The position numbers and the translations under genes were made by a program. Below are positions 52,452 to 60,330 of a stretch of 64,000 bases of DNA, piece by piece. The stretch spans positions 2,848,309 through 2,912,308 of the forward strand of contig NZ_LFZW01000001.1 in the NCBI RefSeq assembly GCF_001183985.1. The letters are read 5' to 3'. How positions within the stretch are numbered: the stretch's first letter is position 1; each line of letters begins with the position of its first letter. The notes under the pieces were generated by a model. The model did no database searches. It had not been told where the DNA came from and saw only the letters and a list, made by a program, of their open reading frames with translations. Source of the DNA: Peribacillus loiseleuriae. Lineage in GTDB: Bacteria > Bacillota > Bacilli > Bacillales > DSM-1321.

Positions 52452-52784
52452 ATGAATAAAACTGAAGATTTGTTATGCCCTCGCTTTGAAAAGGGCACGC
52501 AGATACTCGGAAAACGCTGGACGGTACTAATCGTCAATCAATTATTAAACGGACCTCAACGATTTTGCCAAATAGAATCTGCTTTTCCAATTAGCGGTCG
52601 CATTTTATCGGAGCGTCTTAAGGACCTTGAGCAAAAAGACATAATTAAACGCGAAGTCTTTGCCGAAACACCGGTACGGATTGAATATTCACTAACTGAA
52701 AAAGGGAGTGCCCTTGCACCTGCTGTCAGAGAAATCCAAAAATGGTCTCAAGAATGGATCGAAAATAGTAGTGAAGAAGAGTGA
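52452..52784 (+). CDS. HxlR-family redox-type transcriptional regulator
   Basis: 110 residues, winged helix. LGKRWTVLIVNQLLNGPQRF and SGRILSERLKDLEQKDIIKR are the HxlR DNA-binding core. The single N-terminal cysteine in LLCPRFE (Cys9) aligns with the quinone-sensing Cys6/Cys7 of B. subtilis YodB and CatR; no other cysteine is present. It would act as a dimer, inactivated by thiol modification. Targets could include the adjacent flavoprotein gene (about 150 bp downstream), osmC or itself. Confidence 0.85.
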   Translation: MNKTEDLLCPRFEKGTQILGKRWTVLIVNQLLNGPQRFCQIESAFPISGRILSERLKDLEQKDIIKREVFAETPVRIEYSLTEKGSALAPAVREIQKWSQEWIENSSEEE

Positions 52785-52937
52785 TTATATATGACGATGA
52801 AAAGTAATCCAATACATATAAGTTGGATTGCTTTTTTATTTTCACAACTATTCTCTAGGGATAGTTAAACATTAAATTGGGTATATTTTTTAAAATAAGG
52901 ACACATTATCTTTCCTCGTTTACAGGTGGTGAAACAT

Positions 52938-53852
52938 ATGAAGGTAGTAGATTGTATCATTATTGGTGGTGGCATTGCTGGGTTACAGGCCGCCATTCAA
53001 ATGGGGCGATACAATCATTCCGTTATCGTAATCGATTCAAACCAAGGCCGATCTACAATAACAAGGGGATATCATAATATTCTTGGTTGGCCGGATGGAA
53101 TTAGCGGACCAAAATTAAGAGATCTCGGTATACTGCATGCTAAGAAATGCGGTGTTTCTTTTCTCAATGATAAAGTGACTTCTCTTGAAAAATCTGACGA
53201 TACATTTACCGTACGCACCTTACTAAAGCAAATATATTCAGCAAATACCGTATTCTTAGCAACAGGATTAACGGATTATTTACCAAACTTGCCTAATCTC
53301 CAACAGTGCCTTGGAGCTTCAATCTTTATTTGCCCTGACTGTGATGGCTATGAAATAACCGGTAAGAAGACCATAGTATTTGGGAATGGAAATACAGTAG
53401 CTAATATGGCGTTTACTCTTACATATTGGTCAAAAGAACTTACTGTTATCAATCATGACAAAAAAAGAATTAGTGATGAGAACCTCTTGAAATTAAAAAC
53501 TCTTGGGATTCAGACTATTGAAGAACCCATTAGCGAGATCGTAGTGGATTCAACAAAACAGCTTATTGGCTTTTTGCTTAAAAATGGTGTATTGATTAAA
53601 GCCGAGCGCGGATTTACCGGCTTTAGCGGCAATCAATTAAACAATCATTTAGCTAAACAAGTTGGGGTACAATTAAATGAAAGCAATCACGTTATCGTTA
53701 ATCCGCGCACAAAGGAAACGAATATAAATGGGATTTGGGCGGGCGGCGACCTGATTTCACATTCCGAACAAGTGACCATTTCAATGGGTGATGGATCACA
53801 AGCAGCGATATGGATGCATAAGCGTTTGCTTGGCGAACCTCGCCCAGTATAA
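52938..53852 (+). CDS. Thioredoxin-reductase-like FAD disulfide oxidoreductase with CPDC motif
   Basis: 304 residues from ATG 52938 (AGGTGG 8 nt upstream). FAD-binding CIIIGGGIAGLQAAIQMG, redox dithiol in FICPDCDGYEITGKK, the NADP-domain FGNGNTVANMAF and the C-terminal GIWAGGDLISHSEQVTISMGDGSQAA. It is slightly shorter than TrxB (about 315) and uses CPDC in place of CATC, as in flavoproteins related to HcaD/bacillithiol-disulfide or gliotoxin-type reductases. The HxlR gene precedes it, so a thiol-stress role is inferred. Confidence 0.85.
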   Translation: MKVVDCIIIGGGIAGLQAAIQMGRYNHSVIVIDSNQGRSTITRGYHNILGWPDGISGPKLRDLGILHAKKCGVSFLNDKVTSLEKSDDTFTVRTLLKQIYSANTVFLATGLTDYLPNLPNLQQCLGASIFICPDCDGYEITGKKTIVFGNGNTVANMAFTLTYWSKELTVINHDKKRISDENLLKLKTLGIQTIEEPISEIVVDSTKQLIGFLLKNGVLIKAERGFTGFSGNQLNNHLAKQVGVQLNESNHVIVNPRTKETNINGIWAGGDLISHSEQVTISMGDGSQAAIWMHKRLLGEPRPV

Positions 53853-53899
53853 AAAAAGAAACCCTTCTTTTGTTCAAGCAGGAACAAAAGAAAGGTTTC
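53851..53899. terminator. Terminator between convergent genes
   Basis: GAAACCCTTCTTTTGTTC (53858-53875) pairs with 53882-53899 (one mismatch, 6-nt loop). On the minus strand it is followed by seven T residues, ending the sugar-nucleotide operon; it can serve the flavoprotein gene in the other direction. Confidence 0.8.
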
Positions 53900-53980
53900 C
53901 GAAAAGAGGGATTTTAAGTCTGCCCCTTTGCCTATGGGACACTTCCAACAGTTAAATAGTCCATTCATTTTTCCTTTATA

Positions 53981-54949
53981 TCAACAAGAGTCTTTCTCCC
54001 CTTTTAATGTGTATATGGAACGGATATACTCGATTTCCTTTGTAATCCCCTCCCTCAAGGAAATTTCAGGATCGTAGCTCAGCAATTTTTTTGCTTTTGA
54101 GATATCTGCCCATGTGTGAGTTGGCTCTCCAAGTAGTTTTGGTAAATAATCAATCATTGCTTTTTTTCCTGTAAGTGTTTCTATGATTGTAATGATTTCA
54201 TTAATCGAAGCCCGTTCTTTTCCTCCAATATTGATGGTCTCGCCAATCACATTGCCTTTGTATATAATCGACGCAATTGCTTCAACACAATCCGTTACAT
54301 AGGTAAAGTCTCTCGTCTGTGTTCCATCACCAAATATGGAAAGCCTTTCTCCTTTCATTATTTGTGTGATGAAGCGATGAAATGCCATATCTGGTCTCTG
54401 TCTTGGCCCGTAAACAGTGAAAAACCTTACAGTTACAATCGGGATGTTGAAGCTTTTATGATAAACATTACATAAATGTTCACCTGTTAATTTTGTGATT
54501 CCATATGGGGAAAGTGGAGATAAATATGCATTTTCTGTCACTTTTCCATCTACCTCTCCATAAACAGAAGATGTAGAAGCATAAATAAATTTCTCTATTT
54601 TTTTATCCTTAACTGTTTCTAAAAGGCGCTGAGTGACCGATATATTGTTACTCACATATGGATCAAATTCCTTTCCCCAACTCGAACGTACACCGGGTAT
54701 ACCAGCTAAATGATAAATAATATCTATTTCTTCTAGTAATTTTTCTAAATCAGCTGTCAATAAATCCGTTTCAATCAACCTAAAACGAGTGTTATTGAGC
54801 AAATTCCCCAGATTCACACTCTTCAATTTTTTAGGTGTTGGTCCAGTAAAAGTGTCAACTCCAATAATTTGGTTATTCTTGTCTGTTAAGAGCTTTTCGC
54901 AAAGATGGGAACCAATAAATCCTGCTGCCCCTGTGACTAATATTTTCAT
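53981..54949 (-). CDS. ytcB: NAD-dependent sugar-nucleotide epimerase, YtcB-like
   Basis: 322 residues, extended SDR. NAD site VTGAAGFIGSHLCEKL, catalytic Ser/Thr in ASTSSVYGEV and YxxxK in SPYGITKLTGEH, then TVYGPRQRPDMAFHRFI. The architecture is that of UDP-glucuronate 4-epimerases. It overlaps the UDP-glucose dehydrogenase by ATGA, so UDP-glucuronate would be passed on to give UDP-galacturonate. B. subtilis has the same pair (ytcA-ytcB), expressed in the late mother cell. Confidence 0.87.
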   Translation of the reverse strand: MKILVTGAAGFIGSHLCEKLLTDKNNQIIGVDTFTGPTPKKLKSVNLGNLLNNTRFRLIETDLLTADLEKLLEEIDIIYHLAGIPGVRSSWGKEFDPYVSNNISVTQRLLETVKDKKIEKFIYASTSSVYGEVDGKVTENAYLSPLSPYGITKLTGEHLCNVYHKSFNIPIVTVRFFTVYGPRQRPDMAFHRFITQIMKGERLSIFGDGTQTRDFTYVTDCVEAIASIIYKGNVIGETINIGGKERASINEIITIIETLTGKKAMIDYLPKLLGEPTHTWADISKAKKLLSYDPEISLREGITKEIEYIRSIYTLKGEKDSC

Positions 54950-56235
54950 GGACGGGCAACTCCAATATATGTTAAACCAGCATCCCTGACCACTTGCGGT
55001 TCAATACAGTTACGGGCATCCAAAATGTATTTACCTTTCATTAACTCTTTTACTTTCAACCAATTCAACTGTTTAAATTCATCCCAATCTGTTGCAATAA
55101 CCACACAATCGGCATTCATAATCGCCTGTTCTAATTTGATATGCTGACTGACCATTTCCATCATTGCCAAAGGAAGTAGAGCTTTAGGATCATATGTCTG
55201 CACAATGCTTCCTAGAGAACTTAATTTTTCAATTAATGAAACGGCTGGAGAATACCTTATATCATCTGTATTTGGTTTAAAAGCAACTCCCAATACCGCA
55301 ATCGTTTTCTCTGAAAAATCATCTATGAAAACACTTAGCTTATCAATATACAGATTAACTTGTGAATGATTGACCGCTTGAACAGCTTGTAACAACTGTG
55401 GTGTTACATTTCTGTCTAATGCGCTGTGTTCTAATGAACGAACATCCTTTGGAAAGCAGGAACCACCGTACCCAATACCCGATGAAAGGAAATGGGGACT
55501 GATTCTTGGATCGGTGCCTATCCCCTTTGAAACATCCTCAATATTCACATTATACTTATCACAAATTCTAGCTATTTCATTAATAAATGAAATTTTTGTA
55601 GCTAAAAAAGCATTGGATGTATATTTAATCATTTCTGCACCGTTAAGGCTTGTAATAATGAAGGGCGCATTAATGTTTTTATAGATATTTTTTACCACCG
55701 AAAGGGATTTTTGATCTTCTTGCTGTTTGCCAACGACAATTTTGTCTGGTTTGATCATATCTGAAATGGCAGAGCCCTCTCTGAGAAATTCAGGATTGGA
55801 GACGACATTGAAAAGCTTTGGGTCTACTCCTGTTTCTTTTAACATTTTATAGATATTTTCATTGGTTCCTGGCGGTACCGTACTTTTTGTAATAATCGTT
55901 TTATAAGACTTTATTCCTTCAGCAATTTCATCTACTACTGATTGGATATAAGTCAAATCCGTTCTTCCATCTGCTAAAGATGGAGTGCCAACAGCTATGA
56001 AAATAACTGCTGTTTTTTGAATATTTTCAACAACCTTAGAACTAAAGGTTAATCGGTCTTTGTTTTTACTTATTAATTCAGATAATCCAGGTTCATAAAT
56101 TGGAACTTCCCCGCGTTTTAGTTGTTTAATTTTTTCACTATTTGTGTCAACACAGCAGATAGTGTGTCCGAGATCGGCTAGAACCGCCGCTGTCGTTAAG
56201 CCAACATATCCCGCACCTATCACACAGATTTCCAT
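54946..56235 (-). CDS. ytcA: UDP-glucose 6-dehydrogenase, YtcA-like
   Basis: 429 residues. NAD site VIGAGYVGLTTAAVLADLGH, GTPSLADGRTDLTYIQ, VVSNPEFLREGSAISD, catalytic cysteine in GIGYGGSCFPKDVRSLE and the C-terminal GVAFKPNTDDIRYSPA. It oxidises UDP-glucose twice to UDP-glucuronate. First gene of the ytcAB-like operon, behind a sigma-K-like promoter, diverging from the uridylyltransferase gene that makes its substrate. Confidence 0.9.
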   Translation of the reverse strand: MEICVIGAGYVGLTTAAVLADLGHTICCVDTNSEKIKQLKRGEVPIYEPGLSELISKNKDRLTFSSKVVENIQKTAVIFIAVGTPSLADGRTDLTYIQSVVDEIAEGIKSYKTIITKSTVPPGTNENIYKMLKETGVDPKLFNVVSNPEFLREGSAISDMIKPDKIVVGKQQEDQKSLSVVKNIYKNINAPFIITSLNGAEMIKYTSNAFLATKISFINEIARICDKYNVNIEDVSKGIGTDPRISPHFLSSGIGYGGSCFPKDVRSLEHSALDRNVTPQLLQAVQAVNHSQVNLYIDKLSVFIDDFSEKTIAVLGVAFKPNTDDIRYSPAVSLIEKLSSLGSIVQTYDPKALLPLAMMEMVSQHIKLEQAIMNADCVVIATDWDEFKQLNWLKVKELMKGKYILDARNCIEPQVVRDAGLTYIGVARP

Positions 56236-56301
56236 ACCGCATTGTCCCCTCTCTAATAATCTAAAGTTCTATATCATATTAGTGGACAATTTACAGTGAC
56301 T

Positions 56302-56330
56302 TATCATATGCCTATATACAATAAAAGTAT
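56302..56330 (-). promoter_or_regulatory. Sigma-K-type promoter of the ytcAB-like operon
   Basis: On the minus strand AC is followed after 16 nt by CATATGATA (56302-56310), matching the sigma-K pattern AC-N16-CATAnnnTA. This would switch the operon on in the mother cell late in sporulation. Confidence 0.6.
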
Positions 56331-56510
56331 CTTTTATTTCTCCTCTATACCATCTTCAACCCAAGAATAACCATATTGATCTTAGCTATTTTGGCAGAAA
56401 CGCAATTATTCAAATGTTTTAAAAAAATACTGAGAAATTAGACTATTGTACTTCCAATAAAGACGACAAAATCATTTAATACTAAAGTTAACAAAATCTT
56501 AACATTGTCA

Positions 56511-56536
56511 CAAATATCCATTTTTTCATAATATAT
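56511..56536 (+). promoter_or_regulatory. Sigma-K-type promoter of the ytdA-like gene
   Basis: CATAATATA (56528-56536) fits the sigma-K -10 CATAnnnTA; the -35 AC at 56511 has 15-nt spacing, slightly short. It lies 28 bp before the start codon. Confidence 0.5.
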
Positions 56537-56563
56537 TAAATAGCATTCGAGGTGAATTAAGAA

Positions 56564-57373
56564 ATGATCAAAAAGGCAATTATCCCTGCAGCTGGGTATG
56601 GAACGAGAGGTTTACCGATAACTAAAGTCGTTCCAAAAGAATTATTTCCGATTGGTGTAAAACCTGCTATTCATTATGTCGTTGAAGAAGCCTTGGCCTC
56701 AGGGATTGAGGAGATCTTATTTATAGTTTCACAATCAAAAAATCTGATTACTGACTATTTTGATCGATCACTTGAACTTGAAGCATTTCTTGAAAAAAAA
56801 CAATCCATTCATTTATTAGAAAAAAATAAAATTCCCGATATTCATATCCAATATATTCGACAACCATATGCTAAAGGGCTTGGTGATGCAATCCTCCTAG
56901 GGAAAAATTTTATTGGTAATGAACCATTTGCTGTTTTGTTACCAGATGAAATTATTTTTGATAAAAAGACAACAGGATTAAATCAATTAATAAAAGTTTA
57001 TGAAAAGCATAAAAAAAGTGTACTTGGTCTATATGAAGTGGAAAAACACTTATTGTCAAACTATGGCGTAGTTAAAAGTGAGAAAATTAAAAATGAGATA
57101 AGTAAAGTTATTAGCATCGTGGAAAAACCTGCAAAAAATCCACCTTCAAATTTAGCCGTCATCGGTAGATATGTCTTTAACCCTGAAATTTTTTCCTATC
57201 TAGAAAGAATAACACCTGGAGTAGGATACGAAATTCAATTAACAGATGCCATTAACGAAATGATGAAGACGGAAAATTTCTTTGGTACAACGATTCTTGG
57301 AAAGCGCTTTGATATTAGCAGATTTGAAGAATTTCTAGCTGCCAATCAATACATCCAACCATTTATGGAGTAA
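56564..57373 (+). CDS. ytdA: UTP-glucose-1-phosphate uridylyltransferase, YtdA-like
   Basis: 269 residues, a little shorter than GtaB (about 290). Nucleotide-binding PAAGYGTRGLPITKVVPKEL, sugar-binding AVLLPDEIIF, VVKSEKI and SIVEKPAKNPPSNLAVIGRY, then TPGVGYEIQLTDAI. It makes UDP-glucose for the dehydrogenase encoded divergently and for the glycosyltransferase that follows 120 bp on. GAGGTG lies 9 nt before ATG. A sporulation paralogue of GtaB is inferred from context. Confidence 0.9.
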   Translation: MIKKAIIPAAGYGTRGLPITKVVPKELFPIGVKPAIHYVVEEALASGIEEILFIVSQSKNLITDYFDRSLELEAFLEKKQSIHLLEKNKIPDIHIQYIRQPYAKGLGDAILLGKNFIGNEPFAVLLPDEIIFDKKTTGLNQLIKVYEKHKKSVLGLYEVEKHLLSNYGVVKSEKIKNEISKVISIVEKPAKNPPSNLAVIGRYVFNPEIFSYLERITPGVGYEIQLTDAINEMMKTENFFGTTILGKRFDISRFEEFLAANQYIQPFME

Positions 57374-57496
57374 CCCCTATAATTGATGGTTGGAGCATTG
57401 TATATTCGATTTTAACATTCTAACAGAAGCACTTAAGTGAGTGAAATTAGTACTATTGGTTTAAAATCAGCAAGACCCAATTTTCAATGAAAGGGC

Positions 57497-58672
57497 GTGT
57501 ACCCAATAGAAATCGCATTGATTTGTACAGAGATGCTTACCGTTCCTTCAATTAGAGGGGGTGCTATTCAAGTCTTAATCGATGGCATCACACCTCATCT
57601 TAGCAAAAACCATCATTTAACAATCTATTGTATTACAGACCCTGATCTCCCTGACATGGAAGTAGTGAACGAGGTCAAATACATTCGTTTTCCTCGTGAG
57701 AATTACGCCTTTCATGTCGGCAAAAAGCTAGCAGAAAAAACGGCAAGCATGGAATATTACGATGTAATACATGTATTCAACCGACCTCGTGATCTCCTGA
57801 TCTATAAAAATGCAATGCCAATGAGTCGTTTTGTGTTGAGTCTCCATAATGAAATGTTTAGGGACGGCAAAATCTCTACTGAAATGGGGAATCTGGTCAT
57901 TAGAGCCGTGGATAGGATCATGACCATCAGCGAATATATCGGACAAACGATCATATCTCGTTTTCCTTTAGCCAAAAGTAAAGTTAAGGCTATTTATTCA
58001 GGAGTCGATTTGCAAAGATATAAACCGATTTGGGAACAAGATGCACAATCGCGAAGGAACGAACTTCGAAAAAAGTATGGCGTAGAAGATAAGAAAGTCG
58101 TCTTATTCGTAGGACGATTGAGTGCCGTAAAAGGACCCGATATACTTTTAGAAGCCATGGAGCAAGTCATCCAAAAACATCCTGATGCAGTATTAGTTAT
58201 TGTAGGTAGCAAATGGTTTAGTGACGATAGAATTGACGAGTTTGGACTAAGCTTGCGAAAGCTTGCTGAAGTGTTAGGTAAGAACAAAGTTGTATTTACC
58301 GGTTTTGTACCACCAAGCGAAATTCCTTCTCATTTCCTTGTAGGGGATCTATTCGTATGCAGCTCCCAATGGCAAGAACCCCTTGCTCGAGTACATTATG
58401 AAGCGATGGGTGCTGGATTACCGATCATTACTACGAACCGAGGCGGAAATGCGGAAATTATTAAACATCTAGATAACGGGATCCTCATTGATGATTATAC
58501 TAATTCAGTAGCTTTTGCAGACGCGATTGCCTTTTTATTATCTAATAAGCAAGTAGCCAACTCGATTGCGAGAACAGGCCGGATTTTCGTTGAATCAAAT
58601 TTTGGATTTGAGCATGTAACAAAACGGATGGAAGGACTTTATGTAGCTTCCACGCAAAGCAAGAAACCTTAG
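57497..58672 (+). CDS. CotSA-like family 4 glycosyltransferase
   Basis: 391 residues, GTG start. N-terminal IALICTEMLTVPSIRGGAIQ and DVIHVFNRPRDLLIY closely parallel the CotSA homologue at 60.3 kb. GT4 features: IYSGVDLQRYKP, FVGRLSAVKGPDILLEAM, EPLARVHYEAMGAGLPIITT and RGGNAEII. It would transfer a sugar from a UDP donor made by the neighbouring enzymes to spore-surface polysaccharide. The Shine-Dalgarno AAAGGG is only 2-3 nt from GTG, so the exact start is uncertain. Confidence 0.85.
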   Translation: MYPIEIALICTEMLTVPSIRGGAIQVLIDGITPHLSKNHHLTIYCITDPDLPDMEVVNEVKYIRFPRENYAFHVGKKLAEKTASMEYYDVIHVFNRPRDLLIYKNAMPMSRFVLSLHNEMFRDGKISTEMGNLVIRAVDRIMTISEYIGQTIISRFPLAKSKVKAIYSGVDLQRYKPIWEQDAQSRRNELRKKYGVEDKKVVLFVGRLSAVKGPDILLEAMEQVIQKHPDAVLVIVGSKWFSDDRIDEFGLSLRKLAEVLGKNKVVFTGFVPPSEIPSHFLVGDLFVCSSQWQEPLARVHYEAMGAGLPIITTNRGGNAEIIKHLDNGILIDDYTNSVAFADAIAFLLSNKQVANSIARTGRIFVESNFGFEHVTKRMEGLYVASTQSKKP

Positions 58673-58683
58673 AAAGGAGTCTG

Positions 58684-58770
58684 AATGGAAACAGGATTCG
58701 TAGTAGATGCAAAAAACAGAATCGCTCACTATCCACTAGCAGTGACGAAGATGTATTTAATATCGTTTTA
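58684..58770 (+). CDS. 28-residue ORF with good ribosome-binding site
   Basis: ATG behind GAAAGGAGT encodes METGFVVDAKNRIAHYPLAV and TKMYLISF. It starts 12 bp after the glycosyltransferase stop. The abrupt end and decayed surroundings suggest the 5' end of a lost gene rather than a functional peptide. Confidence 0.35.
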
Positions 58771-58818
58771 AAGTAAAAAAGCAGTATGTCAATTGAAACA
58801 GATTTTGGTGGAGTCATG

Positions 58819-59101
58819 ATGAAAAGGGTTCATTTAATAAGACCATATTATCTTTATAATTCACGCAATACATTATTTGAAAAATATCAAGATTCATACC
58901 TCGGTTGTACTCAAAACTTATTTGGGCGAGGTTCTGTAAATGTTGATAGCAAATACTTTTTAGTCTTTAAAGCGATCTATGGAAGATTTCCGGAAAATGA
59001 GTATCCTTTCATCAAACTTCAAAAGTAATTGGATTCCCAGCAGAAACACTGCCGTCTTTTCAATTAACAGAATGGAAATCAGATTTGAAAAAAGATAGGT
59101 G
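58819..59101 (+). pseudogene. Frameshifted hypothetical gene
   Basis: From ATG 58819 (GGTGGAG upstream) 69 codons run from MKRVHLIRPYYLYNSRNTLF to EYPFIKLQK and stop at 59028. Read one base off, the sequence continues KVIGFPAETLPSFQLTEWKS, then DLKKDRCG and stop, which looks like the same protein. I do not recognise it. Either the short version is real or this is a recent frameshift. Confidence 0.4.
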
Positions 59102-59259
59102 TGGATAGTCAACTTGAAATAACGAAGATCACTAGTAACTGTTCAAATTGAATTTGACCGGCTATTTTTTCACATGTAGATACTTTATTAAATCGATGCC
59201 AGACTTCTATCACCATGCTCATTAATCTGGTTTTTGATTCATGACTAGAAGAAACAAAG

Positions 59260-59571
59260 ATGAACAAATCATTATGCCACCAGGATTTTGCCTCAAGTAT
59301 GATTGTGATTGACAGTGACGGGATTTTTGTCTATAAAATGGATTCTCTCACTGTCGATCGCCCAATTTCCGATATGTGTGAAATATTAAGCAAAGATGAT
59401 GAAAACTTATCACGTTGTTCATCTTTGAACGAAGGCTCAATATCTTTCTTTAGACATGCTATTCCCTCTTTATTTTATGGTCTAATATCCATAAACTACA
59501 CAAAGCATAGATACTTCAAAACATATCTCCCGATTCAACATTTGGTGACTACGTTTTATTCTCACTTTTAA
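59260..59571 (+). CDS. Hypothetical ORF, possibly relic
   Basis: 103 codons; the middle part (SSMIVIDSDGIFVYKMDSLT, then VDRPISDMCEILSKDDENLS) looks protein-like, the C-terminal third less so. No good ribosome-binding site. It lies in the decayed interval between the two CotSA-like genes. Confidence 0.3.
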   Translation: MNKSLCHQDFASSMIVIDSDGIFVYKMDSLTVDRPISDMCEILSKDDENLSRCSSLNEGSISFFRHAIPSLFYGLISINYTKHRYFKTYLPIQHLVTTFYSHF

Positions 59572-59900
59572 ATGTTGAACATGAAAGTCATGTAAAGAGG
59601 AGATTTTAAAACTATTTGGAAAATAGAACCTTCAAAAGGCACGGTTTGTTTAAAACTGATTAGGTTATCAATACATATTGCGGAGTTCACAACTGTTACT
59701 CTAGACTTTCTTTTTTCAAAAGGATCTCTTATTGCTGGAACTATTCCGACAGAAAGATGAGCTTTTTTTCACGAATATGGATTCGCATCGTACCGTTTGA
59801 TTGATGGATGTGATCTGGACAAAGATATTGGGTAGAGTTTGATAAGATGCCTCCCCTAAGGCAAATGCTGAGTATAAACGAATAGTCGAGGTGAAACAAT

Positions 59901-60086
59901 ATGCGACTTGAAGAAGATTTTATAGGTAGAAGAATGCAATATACCGAATTATTAAATAAAGTAGTGGCTCAGGCCGATAATCTGTTAGTTAGAGGTTAAA
60001 ATATCGATTTTCCGGACGAGGATATAAAATTAATAATTGGTGCCACAAAAACGATTTCTCTTGAGTGTTTTGACTTGTACCCTTAA
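59901..60086 (+). pseudogene. Small gene interrupted by an in-frame stop
   Basis: ATG 59901 behind GAGGTG encodes MRLEEDFIGRRMQYTELLNK, VVAQADNLLVRG and TAA (59997-59999). The same frame continues NIDFPDEDIKLIIGATKTIS, LECFDLYP and TAA (60084-60086). Composition is protein-like on both sides, suggesting a nonsense mutation in a 61-residue gene. Confidence 0.4.
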
Positions 60087-60159
60087 TTATAATTAAGTGG
60101 ATCAAGTTCAATCTATTAAAAGACCATTTTACTCCACTCCCTCTTCTAAGTTCCAAGAG

Positions 60160-60238
60160 GTTGTCCAATATACAAATTCCTTAATATATAGCTTGTAGGT
60201 ATATTGGGTGTATAGAGTCCAATCTATTTAAGACATCC
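60160..60238. repeat. Dispersed hairpin repeat family B, divergent copy 7
   Basis: AGAGGTTGTCCAATATACAA, then TATAGCTTGTAGGTATATTGG and GTGTATAGAGTCCAATCTAT (shown in parts) share the TATAGAGTC word and the AGGTTGT end of family B. Confidence 0.5.
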
Positions 60239-60267
60239 GAAATAAATTTTACGATATACTTTTCACA

Positions 60268-60307
60268 ATGATAAGCCCCGTTTCTACTTTGAAACGGGGC
60301 TTATCAT
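60268..60307 (-). terminator. Terminator of the cotS-cotSA operon
   Basis: A 17-bp perfect stem (60268-60284 with 60291-60307, loop of 6 nt), GC-rich in the middle, 24 bp after the stop at 60331. Confidence 0.8.
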
Positions 60308-60330
60308 TATCATGATGCAGCCTTACTCAC

